From assembly GCF_037975245.1 (NCBI RefSeq), contig NC_092570.1, positions 15,200,001 through 15,264,000 of the forward strand: a stretch of 64,000 nucleotides of DNA, written 5' to 3'. This stretch comes from Apostichopus japonicus. Its lineage: Eukaryota > Echinodermata > Holothuroidea > Aspidochirotida > Stichopodidae. Below are positions 53,801 through 63,200 of this stretch, piece after piece (position 1 is the stretch's first letter; each line of letters begins with the position of its first letter). The position numbers and the translations under genes were made by a program. Under the pieces are notes generated by a model that was given only the letters and a program-made list of their open reading frames with translations, ran no database searches and was not told the DNA's origin.

Positions 53801-56800
53801 TTGAAAATCTGACATATTTGGGGCCAATACAGCATATCATTATATGCAACATGCAACTAGCAGATTTTAAGAGGAGCGGTGAACTTTTTACATGGAATGT
53901 GCTTTATGAAAGATACATATTAGGTTATTAGGTTTCTTCAATCCTGTGAGTTACTTAGATATAATGCAATTGTTTTTATTACAAAATGCCATGATCAGCT
54001 TTATTTCAAGTAAAACAAGTGACTGACCTTTGTGTGACCTCCGTAAGCATCTTAATGTTCTAATGACAGCTCAAGTATACTATTTCAAAGGGCCTTCAAG
54101 AGTGTATGTTAGTACTAACAGCTATCTAAGGTTTTGTATCGAAGCTAAATGTAGCTATTTAGTGATGGGTCATTCCATATCAAATCACCAAATTTTGGGG
54201 TATGTTGTAGTTCGACATCTTTGAAAAATTCCCAAACTTTTTGTATGATTGAACCACCATGAAACAAGCATATTCTGAAAATTTCAGTTGCATTTCTTTA
54301 CAATTGGCCGATTTATCACACTTTGAAATTCTGCAATTTGTCGCCACCATGGCATTTTGACATTTTCTTGACTTTTGAGGTCTCATTTCTCAGCAATTAA
54401 ACATTCTACTACCTTTCTATTACAGAAGCCTATAGAGTCTATCCCATAGAACAGGAAAGTAAAAAATTAGGCTACAAAAATATTGTCTTGTTGAGTTAGG
54501 TCAACTTAAAAGTGTCAAAATATTCGATTTTTGTACTTTTCACTAAAAAATGTGCCATTTTTAGTGATGAATTGCTCCTAAACCATTGCTTCAGGGTACT
54601 TAATTCTTTCAGATGTTATTATTTCTAGTATAAACATTACAAAATAATGATAACAATGCTTTCCTATAATATGTTTGCAAGTTGTGCAACTCTTAAGTTG
54701 CTATTTCATGATGCGATTCAGCATGAGGTAGGGGTTTTGATGCTAATTTTTTACCAAAGTAACCATGTTAGAGCTGTCAAGGCTTTATACTTTAATTATT
54801 AGTATAAAGTTCTTACACCTTAACAAATTTCAGGGTTCTAGCTGTTCTCAATATTAATTTATGAAGTTGTTAAGTTGCTCAGATGTACAAAAGAGGTCGT
54901 ATTTGACGGCCAATAACTCAAAACGTGTCAAATTAAAAAAATCTGATAATTTTTCTGGAAGAGATATAGTACCACCCTGTTTGTACAAAAAATTTCAGGA
55001 GGGTGTTTTGCCTTATTTTGAAATGAAAAATCCTCAAAGTTTGGGATTTCAACCAGTACATACATATGTATGTACAATGTGTACAGTACATACACTGTAC
55101 TGGATGTATATGTACGGAGTGCCATGAGTGCCAGAAGACTATGTTTAAACCTAACACTAATATACACACTGCACATATACTCCCAGTACAGTGTATGTAC
55201 TGTACACACTGTACATAGATGTATGTACTAGCTGAAATTCATTTTATAGTAAAGTCTTCTAATTTAACCATTTGAATATGTACAGTGTGTATATTAGTGT
55301 TAGGTTTAAACATAGTCTTCTGGCACTCATGGCACTCCGTACATATACACCCAGTGCAGTGTATGTACTGTACACACTGTACATACATGTATGTACTGGT
55401 TGAAATTCATTTTTTAAGTCTTCTAATTAAATGAATTCAACCAGGAGCAGACAAGTACATTGCAAATAGTATTTTTTTAATATGAAATTAAAAACTGCAC
55501 AGTATTGAATTGAATAACCTTGAAGTACAGTACAATACCCAGGCTCAAAACACATGGAACATCAAAACAGGCAAAAACGTTTTTTTGTAAAAATCCCAAA
55601 CTTTGAGGATTTTTCATTTGACTACTGCATTCAGAGTGTGTCATTATAACAGATTCATTGTTCTTAACTACTTCTACTAACATGCATCATATATATGTCA
55701 TATACAACATTCCTGAGAGTGACCACAGCCCCATGCTTCTTAAGGTAGGTTGGTGGTTACAACAGGACATATTGTGGTTGCTAAAGGGAGGTGTAAAGTA
55801 AAATACTGTAGAATGAGTACAACATGTTACATCTCCCCTTTTCAGTTAAAATAAATTTAAGGACTCGGATGAGAAAAAAATATACTTTTACCTAACACTG
55901 CATAACCATAAAGTCAATTTCTAGCAAAGATTTGACAACTGGTTCTAGGTTACCAAATGACTATCGCTTCACTATCAGAAATAATTAAATTCCTTTGGTC
56001 ACATTTCATAGTCACTGTGCCAACGTGGTTTTGTCTTTGCTCTAATACTTCTTCATAAATAAGTGTTCGTGGTTTGGTCCTCTGAAGAGGTTTGTTCATT
56101 GTCAGAATTAACTATATCATTGTCGTCATAGCTAAATGTTTCACCAGTTTGAAGTAAATGTTTGCGGTTGCGTCTATACTGTACACCTTCACCTGTCTCT
56201 ACATAGTATGATTTGGGCTGTTCAGCATTAGATACAATAGTGACTGGTTTCCAACTTTTGTCAGTCTGTATATGTGAACATTATCTCCTGGTTGCAGTTC
56301 TGGTAATATCTTTGTCTGTCTGTCAAAATAGGTTTTTTTTTTGTGTTTGTTTCTTCTCTACTAGTCTTTTGTGTACTGTCTCTGGCTTCAGTATTTTTGG
56401 CTAGAGTAAATGTTCAGTTGTTGGAAGTAGGGTCTTTGTCCTTCGTCCAAACAGTCGTTGTACAGGTGATTCGAGAATATTATCTCTTGGTGTATTCCTG
56501 TAGTCTAATAGCTAGGTATGGATCTTGTCCACTTTACTTTGCCTTCATTAGCAAAGCCTTTGCAATCTGCATCCCTTTTCTCTGCCATACCATTTCTCCA
56601 AGTTCTCAAAAGGAAGTGGTAAGATATCAATACAGTGCCATGGTCATTGGACTGTTGTACAGGTGGGGTACAACCCTCAGTCCGACAAGTTTTCAGTCCG
56701 ACAAGTTTTCAGTCCGAAAATGAAATACACGTTTTCAGTCCGAAAATAAAATACACGTTTTCAGTCCGAAAATAAAATACACGTTTTCAGTCCGAAAATG

Positions 56801-57260
56801 AAATACACATTTTCAGTTGAGGAATGAAAGGAGTTTTGTTGCCATAATATCACCAATAAACTGTGAAAGCCTGAACTGATAGTAAAGAAATCGATTGAAT
56901 CTTTCGTATAAAGTCTGACATCACCGGCCTCAGCAAAGACTTAGGACCCCTTAACAACTATCAGTTCTACAAACATATGTAATCCGTTCTTTGCTCCTTA
57001 ATCCGCTTCCTGTATAGTCATGGGTTATTTGGTTCAAATTCCATTAATGCCATTTACACTTACCTAGCGTCATACTTTCATTGTGTTACACTTTGTACTT
57101 TTCATTCGACTGCCAAGTGTGTAGACGAAAGTCCCAGGGGGGCCGAAGATTCCAATATATTTTCTAAATATAATAAATATATATATTTATACATATATAT
57201 ATAAATATAAATATATATAAATATAATATATATATAAATATATATATATTTATATATATA

Positions 57261-57330
<70 letters not shown>

Positions 57331-60300
57331 TTTATTTATTTATATATTTATTTATATTTATATTTATATTTATTTTCACAGTATTGAATGCTTCAGAAGA
57401 ACCAAGTATTGGACCAACATTTGGGCGCTTCGTGAACCATGGCTAAAAAGATGAATTGAACGTTAAGCTAACTGTAGTTGACATTGAAGGCACTCCTGCA
57501 TTGTGTTTATTTGCACTTTGTGATATTCAAGAAGCGGAAGAGCTGCTATACAACTATGGAGTCAAACACCTACCATGGCTGCAGCAACAGTCTAAGGTGC
57601 GTAGTACCCACTCCTTCAATGTCATATACTGTACCAAGCAAAACTACAGTTTGAGTAGTTTTCTTAAATGAAGTTATGGATGGATGTGAAAATTCTTATT
57701 TACACTTACCTGTTAAAGTTGGATGTATACAAACATGTTCAAGTTGTTATCTAGCTGTAATAAACATATTTAAAGGTAGTTTGTGTTGTTTTAATGTTGC
57801 ACATAGAGTATATGTGCACAGCAAAGGTGCATCATCTGTATTTAAACAAACTTCCAAACAAGGAACTAATATCTATAGTCCCTCGAAGTGTGACATGATT
57901 ATCTTAAATATTGCACTGAATGGCCCAATACCCTAACCATGAAATGTTTATGACAAGGGGGTTCTTCTCTTATTCGTAATTGCTGACATGTTGTATTAAT
58001 TTTGGGGTTGCAAAAGATTGCTTTCTTTTAGCCTAGTACACAAAATCCTTGCCTTTTTCTTGATTGACTGTCCCAATCATGATGCCATGCGGCTCTTGGT
58101 CTCAATCATGTCGCTTAATGGTGTTAATTACTTTAATTAAGGTTTCCATCAATGCAGCCAAGAATAGAAAAGAAACAGAGAGTGACAAAGAATCATGGAA
58201 TGGAGATGAAACAATGGATGAAAGAGATCATGCAGATAATATTAAACCATTTCAGGTGAGTAACAAATGTTTTTCTACTGGAAATAGCAATCTTCAAAAT
58301 ACTGCTAACATAACATTGTAGTAAAAGCTTCGTAGAGACAATTCATGCAAGGATCTGTAAATAGAAGTGTTAAGACTATCTTACAAGTGTACATACTTCT
58401 GCCTGTGTTTGTCTAGCAAACTTTATTTGGATGAAGACATTGTTGAGCATAGATTCCAATGAATTGAAGTTTATTCATTAGCCTCCTATATTTTCAAGTA
58501 TACACCTTCAATATGGTCCTTGGTTTGTAGACTGTGGACTTAAATATGACTGATTAATTCAGGATATCTGTGGTAGTTAGAAAACAAAAACCTTTAATGA
58601 TGGTCTAGTGTTTGAGAGTGGATTCTAACCTCGCTGTTACATTGACTTTGTCAAATCATATCCACCTAAACGTACAGTGTATACCTAATGACCCTTACTA
58701 TGGTCCTGTGTTTGAGGGTGGATTCTAACCTGTCTGTTACAGTTACTTTTATATGACCACCTGAATGTACAGTGTATACTCATGACCCTTACTATGGTCC
58801 TGTGTTTGAGGGTGGATTCTACAGTAACCTGTCTGTTACAGTTACTTTTATATGGCTACTGAATGTACAGTGTATACCTAATGACCCTTACCATGGTCCT
58901 GTGTTTGAGGGTGGATTCTAACCGTTACAGTTACTTTTATATGGCTACTGAATGTACAGTGTATACCTAATGACCCTTACTATGGTCCTGTGTTTGAGGG
59001 TGGATTCTAACCTGTCTGTTACAGTTACTTTTTCATGGCTACTGAATGTACAGTGTAAACCTAATGACCCTTACCATGGTCCTGTGTTTGTGGGTGGATT
59101 CTAACCTGTCTGTTACAGTTACTTTTATATGGCTACTGAATGTACAGTGTATACCTAATGACCCTTACTATGGTCCTGTGTTTGAGGGTGGATTCTAACC
59201 TGTCTGTTACAGTTACTTTTATATGGCTACTGAATGTACAGTGTATACCTAATGACCCTTACTATGGTCCTGTGTTTGAGGGTGGATTCTAACCTGTCTG
59301 TTACAGTTACTTTTTCATGGCTACTGAATGTACAGTGTAAACCTAATGACCCTTACCATGGTCCTGTGTTTGTGGGTGGATTCTAACCTGTCTGTTACAG
59401 TTACTTTTATATGGCTACTGAATGTACAGTGTATACCTAATGACCCTTACTATGGTCCTGTGTTTGAGGGTGGATTCTAACCTGTCTGTTACATTTACGT
59501 TTTAAAATCATGGCCACCTGAGTGTAAAGTGTTTACCTAATTAGCATATACAGGTCTCTTGGGTGAAGTTATGTTAAAATAACTGTTGGATGTTCTTTCC
59601 CTCAAGTCAGTGTTTTGTTAGAAATTGATTTAATGCAATTGATTTTTGTTCTTTATTAGAACCAACAGCGATGGGCTCATCAGTTAGAGCAGCTCCTAAA
59701 CAAAGACTCTGGAGTTTGTTTCAAGTCAATTGGGCGACTTTCTTTCAGCAGGCAGTACAAAATTGCTGATGGTAGCAATGGCGCACAAATTTTCATTGGA
59801 CTGGTAGATGAGCAATGGCCTGTAGCAATCAAAAGACTGAACCAGGGCACCCACTCTATGGAACAAACTATGAATAAAGTGCTTAATGAGGGCATGCAAG
59901 GATCAAAGCATTTGTTAAGAAACACACTTTCGGAAGAAGATGATGACTTTCTCTATTTAGCTTCACCCCTTTGTGAATATAACTTAGAGGAAATAATTGA
60001 AAACAAGGGGAACCCATTAAGACCTCAGCTCACAGCAAACAAAAGAGCATCTCTAACTTATCAACTTATGCTCGGCATTGCAGAATTGCATCAACTGAAC
60101 ATTCTCCACCGGGACTTGAAACCAAGTAATGTTCTCTTAGGTAAGCAGTCACAGGGCTTGTTTGAGAGTCATTTCAGAATGTTGTATTGAGTATTAGAGA
60201 TTTCCATTCCATGGTGCTGGTCATTAACTTGTTTGTATCAAATTCAACACAACTTTTGCACAGCATTACAAAAACCAACAGCAGCAGAAGAGCCATGCAT

Positions 60301-63200
60301 GATTGTAATTTTGGTCACAGGTCAATGAGAATTGCCCTCAATTTTAAGCATGCTAAAACTGTTAGTCCCAGTTTGCCTTCAAGTTATCACTCTCAGTATT
60401 GATTTATATTTTACAGTCAAATCTTTTGAATGATGTTATTCATTCCAAATTTTTGGTTAATACACATAGTGCTAGAAAAATTTGAAATTTTCATTTAAAC
60501 ATTAAGAATGATAACTTTTGTTTACATTACAATTTGCTATGTGAGTGTCATTCAGGGCTGCCCAACAGCCAACTAGTAAATTGAATATCAAAACAATCTG
60601 CTTGCTTGTAAACAGAGATAAAGATAAAGGTGTGATTACAGGATCACACAGGCAAAGAAATAGGCAATTCATATTCTTTCAGTCTGTTAACATCAAATGC
60701 ATAATGGGAATTATATAAAGGAATACCTCCCAGTGGTTCTTTCTTATTCGCCAAAATAAGCAATATATATTATTTAAAGTCTCAGTGAGGAAAAGTACCA
60801 CCGAGCAAATGAGGTAGAATTAAATTTGTAAATGTCCACAAACATTGTAGTGGTTTTAAAATCATGTAGAAGAAACTTTTAATTTAATAGCTTTACAGCT
60901 TCAATTAAAACAGAAAATCATGTATAAAGGTATAATTTTATTTTATTAGTAATGTAAAAGTAACAATAGTCACCTTTCTGTGCAGAAATCAAATTGTCTT
61001 TTATGGATTTATTTGTCTATACTAATTGCACATTAATTGCTTTTGTTTGTTCATAGATCACAATGAAAAGATACTTCTGGGAGATTTTGGTATTTCTAGA
61101 CAATTTACCCATGGCACTACCCTTCTTACAAAAGCAATGGGAACTCTCTGCTCGACAAGTCCTGAAAACACCAGCAACAATCGTTGCCGATACAAGAAGT
61201 CATCTGATATCCAGGTGAGACATAACAACTATTTGCTTTGATTAACAGGATTGCTGCTGTATTTGAGCCACTGTCAAGCTACTTAAATATATCTTGGCAG
61301 CCAAAAAATTACTCACAAATTGATTTAAACTGTCTGTTTCAGCCAGCGTTTGTTTAACGAGGGAATAGTGAAGTATATACCACTTTATCCAGCCTGTTCT
61401 TTATGTCATTATGTTGGTTGCACTTACATACCACTTCCTTGAGATTAGACATGTTAATTACATTATAAGTATATATATTTCATTTTCAAGATATCAAAAT
61501 AAAATGTGATAGCTTTTGCAATGATCCTGCTATTGCTTTCATACAATTACTGTTAGGTCAATAATATATGAACAGTGAAGCCCTCTTTGAAGAGTTGACT
61601 ATTATATATTTTGTCACAAAAAAATCAATAGAATGGACAAGCTCTTGATTTTGGGACAGTAGGATTTTCCCGTAGAGACAGAAAGTTTTCCTGGTAAAGA
61701 AAGATGACGAGAGAAAACAATACAAGTTCTTGTTTTACACTAAAGGACTTACAGTACATTTGTACAATGATTATAAGTCACAATTGAAAATTGGAAATGA
61801 GACAACTGTGGGTGATTTCACATTGTTTTGCCATGCACTCCATAAGTCATGGGATAACTTCATTTGCCATGACAGTAATACTTTTTGCGATGGAAGGTTT
61901 ATTTAGCCCTGTTAGCTTATTTGCAAATTAAGAAGGGTCACTGTTTGGTGGACGGTCACCTCTGGTAATGTGATTGTGGAATCTATTATTCATATGCCTC
62001 ATTCTTGAATATTGTTAACTCCATGTTATTTTCAAGACTACTTCTGATCAGTGATAAAGCATGGAATTGGGTAAGGAGTATAACGCTTCTCCACTTTACT
62101 CCTACTTAGTGTTACATAGATTACAAATAATCAATCTTAATAACTGTTATGAAAACACCTTGTCCAATCTACATAGATCTAACTACTCATCCATGCAACA
62201 ACCTCTCTTTTCTTCTTAGATTATAAACACCATGTTATCAAATGACTCTTTTATGCTAAAATAAATTATTTGTATAATAAAACACTTCCCAAACAAATTT
62301 TCAATTGAAAATGTAATTGTGTTGCATTGTATTACCTCGACATGTGCTTGCCTTGCATTCTAATTACTATCTGATACACAGAGAATTTGGCCCAACATCC
62401 CAAAATATCATGATTGCACAGACTGTATAATGTACACATAAAACTTTAACAGGTTTCTGTCCTTCAAAACCAATTGCATAACTATCCATGCGATCATAAC
62501 CATAACATTTTGTAAAAGTTGAGTGCATGATACCTAAAACAACTGGTTTGCAGTGATTTTTTCCCCATAAGCAATGCAAAATATGTTAGTCACTGGATGG
62601 TGGAAATCTTTAAAATTGACTTCACTTCTCACTAACCTGTCTCCACACAACTACTGCACCACTATCTATTTAGTTATTTCTGTGAAGACAAATGCCACAA
62701 GCATCTCTACTGTACAGGAAACTGGCAGCAATCTGACAACATTATTATACAATATTTTTACTTTTTTTATGCCATAAATCATTAAACAGTCAATTTTCAA
62801 AATGATTTTCAGCGGTACGTTAGTTATGGATCCACTACTAAGGAGACGGTCTTGAAAAAAAAGGAAATCTTCAATCTCACTTTTTGAAATTGATTAACAT
62901 ACAATTTAAACAATACATTTGAAAGTTATGATCAATTTTAATTATTTTGTAAGTATTTTTCCTTCTTTCAGATGTTGGCATGCCTCATGTATTACATTTT
63001 GAGTGATGGACATGTCCCATTCGAAACCACAGTGCCTTACACTGATCAGCCAGAAGGTGTGGTGACAAACATGAAAAAGGGTCAATATAGCCTTAAACAT
63101 CTTGGAACACATGACACTTTTCAGCCACTATTGGAAAACATGCTTAACAGGGATGAAAAACTGAGGCCCACTATTGAGGATTGCATAGCATTTTATGAGG
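50741..63200 (+). CDS. Multi-exon SET-domain / IRE1-RNase L-like kinase fusion gene (partial, 3' end outside window)
   Basis: Proposed exons are 50741-50840, 57382-57596, 58142-58255, 59660-60140, 61057-61214 and 62972-63200, all with AG/GT borders. Phases agree at every junction (1, 0, 0, 1, 0, and 1 at the last donor). The first two exons resemble the two ends of a KMT5A/SETD8-type SET domain (histone lysine methyltransferase). The last three encode a protein kinase domain most like IRE1 and RNase L, membrane or cytosolic sensors whose kinase is followed by a KEN ribonuclease domain. No KEN domain is seen before the window ends, and the last donor implies further exons. An in-frame TAA in the second exon and the absence of central SET exons leave it open whether the fusion is translated as one protein, the SET half is a relic, or the assembly is wrong. 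The kinase half is well supported; the joined gene is an inference. Confidence 0.5.
53601..53837 (+). repeat. Dispersed repeat, copy 2
   Basis: Counterpart of 2221-2446, lying inside the SET-kinase intron. Neither copy has a coding frame of note, and the family is unidentified. Confidence 0.65.
55024..55616. repeat. Nested inverted repeat in the SET-kinase intron
   Basis: Inner arms at about 55051-55178 and 55276-55401 are inverted copies, over 90 percent alike by eye. Outer arms, 55024-55049 (TGAAAAATCCTCAAAGTTTG...) and 55591-55616, are inverted complements. In addition 55179-55263 is a direct repeat of 55345-55427. The region is rich in GTACA/TGTAC motifs. Confidence 0.8.
56000..56650 (-). 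mobile_element. Decayed Ty3/Gypsy-type retrotransposon, integrase C-terminal part
   Basis: On the minus strand the reading frames, interrupted by frameshifts and stops, contain [19 protein letters not shown] followed by [11 protein letters not shown] (around 56430-56510). This is the classic end of the integrase core in Ty3/Gypsy elements (YRNTP...SPAQLL.GR..R..LP). Further downstream on that strand (around 56150-56260) is [20 protein letters not shown], matching the GPY/F-type C-terminal domain (..YLVET..G..YRRNR.HL). No LTRs, reverse transcriptase or gag were recognised. It lies antisense inside the intron of the SET-kinase gene and is certainly dead. Confidence 0.65.
56676..56816 (+). repeat. 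26-bp tandem repeat
   Basis: Unit TTTTCAGTCCGAAAATAAAA plus TACACG, about four full copies. It is preceded by shorter CAGTCCGACAAGT copies and adjoins the decayed Ty3-type element. Confidence 0.85.
57171..57370. repeat. (TA)n / TTTATA-rich tract before the SET C-terminal exon
   Basis: 200 bp of TA and TTTATA repeats, ending about ten bases before the exon's acceptor site. Such tracts collapse or expand in assemblies, which matters for the missing central SET exons. Confidence 0.9.
57382..57596 (+). pseudogene. Exon: C-terminal SET domain piece with an in-frame stop
   Basis: The acceptor TTTTCACAG ends at 57381 and the donor AAG|GTGCGT is at 57597. The peptide starts [19 protein letters not shown], matching the CVDA..LGR(F/L)(V/I)NH segment of KMT5A/SETD8. 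It ends with [17 protein letters not shown] and [15 protein letters not shown], matching the GVPHLCLFA.RDI..GEELLYDYG region with its catalytic tyrosine. Between the halves, in the same frame, is TAA at 57444-57446, one substitution away from a sense codon. The reading frame is otherwise intact on both sides. The upstream flank is a 200-bp (TA)n tract, a likely place for assembly trouble. Typed as a pseudogene because of the stop; a sequencing error or a true translated variant cannot be excluded. Confidence 0.6.
58142..58255 (+). CDS. Exon: acidic linker between SET piece and kinase
   Basis: This 114-bp, phase 0/0 exon encodes 38 residues, rich in Lys, Glu and Asp ([20 protein letters not shown]...), with no recognised domain. 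It ends KPFQ at a CAG|GTGAGT-like donor (58256). The proposed acceptor, TTAATTAAG at 58141, has a weak pyrimidine tract. An alternative AG at 58157 would change the phase and break the link to the SET exon. It reads straight into the kinase exon at 59660 without a frame change, which is the main evidence that SET and kinase pieces belong to one transcript. Low-complexity charged linkers of this kind are common between domains. Confidence 0.45.
58590..59553 (+). repeat. 94-bp VNTR with three-unit higher-order pattern, in an intron
   Basis: About ten copies of a unit beginning GACCCTTACTATGGTCCTGT and containing GTTACAGTTACTTTTATATG. Variants (TTTTTCATGG, GTAAACC, TTACCATGG, TTTGTGGGTGG) recur every three units (~282 bp; compare 58981-59250 with 59255-59500). 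The array sits in the intron between the linker exon and the first kinase exon. Confidence 0.85.
59660..60140 (+). CDS. Exon: N-lobe and catalytic loop of IRE1/RNase L-like kinase
   Basis: This is a 481-bp open exon between TTATTAG (59659) and GTAAGC (60141). Residues about 30-50 read [17 protein letters not shown], a glycine-rich loop resembling the YKIAD..EGGIYLG loop I recall for RNase L. It is followed by WPVAIKRL, with the beta-3 lysine encoded at 59831-59833. [16 protein letters not shown] resembles the hinge of the IRE1 family. The catalytic loop is [18 protein letters not shown], with the catalytic Asp at 60113-60115. All ATP-binding and catalytic-loop residues expected of an active kinase are present. 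IRE1 and RNase L use this kinase fold to control dimerisation of a C-terminal ribonuclease, in stress and antiviral RNA decay respectively. Which of the two is closer, and what it does here, cannot be decided by eye. Confidence 0.8.
61057..61214 (+). CDS. Exon: DFG and activation segment of the kinase
   Basis: The acceptor is TTCATAG (61056) and the donor CCAG|GTGAGA (61215). The exon completes a codon split from the previous exon and encodes [16 protein letters not shown], with the DFG Asp at 61083-61085. The activation segment [15 protein letters not shown] follows. SPE stands in place of the usual APE, and the aromatic residue common in GT.GW.APE of IRE1 is absent. It ends SSDIQ, matching the SD(V/I) motif of kinase subdomain IX. 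The 158-bp length returns the frame to phase 0. Confidence 0.8.
62972..63200 (+). CDS. Exon: C-lobe of the IRE1/RNase L-like kinase
   Basis: The acceptor CTTCTTTCAG ends at 62971 and the donor GAGG|GTAAGT is at 63201 (phase 1, so the gene continues). The peptide [18 protein letters not shown] is the subdomain IX helix in the form typical of IRE1 and RNase L (..G.VFYYVLS.G.HPFG). It is followed by [31 protein letters not shown] with the invariant subdomain XI Arg. No KEN ribonuclease domain is found in the remaining 800 bases; it would have to lie in exons beyond the window. Confidence 0.75.

Larger units (their letters stand above)
50841..57381. other. 6.5-kb intron of the SET-kinase gene
   Basis: Between the two SET exons I found no segment resembling the missing SET core (GVFA, GDF.VEY or Y.YFF-like motifs). 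The intron holds a dispersed repeat copy (53.6 kb), a nested inverted repeat (55.0-55.6 kb), a decayed Ty3-type element (56.0-56.65 kb), a 26-bp tandem repeat (56.7 kb) and a long TA tract at its 3' end. G and C homopolymers, common in the first 48 kb, are largely absent here. Confidence 0.45.

Noticed and set aside
54163-54850. Possible dispersed repeat starting GATGGGTCATTCCATATCAA
   Set aside because: It has the feel of a repeat, but no second copy is in the window and no ends could be defined.
57676-57936. 86-codon ORF just after the SET exon
   Set aside because: It lies in the intron between a good donor at 57597 and the linker exon, and shows no domain.
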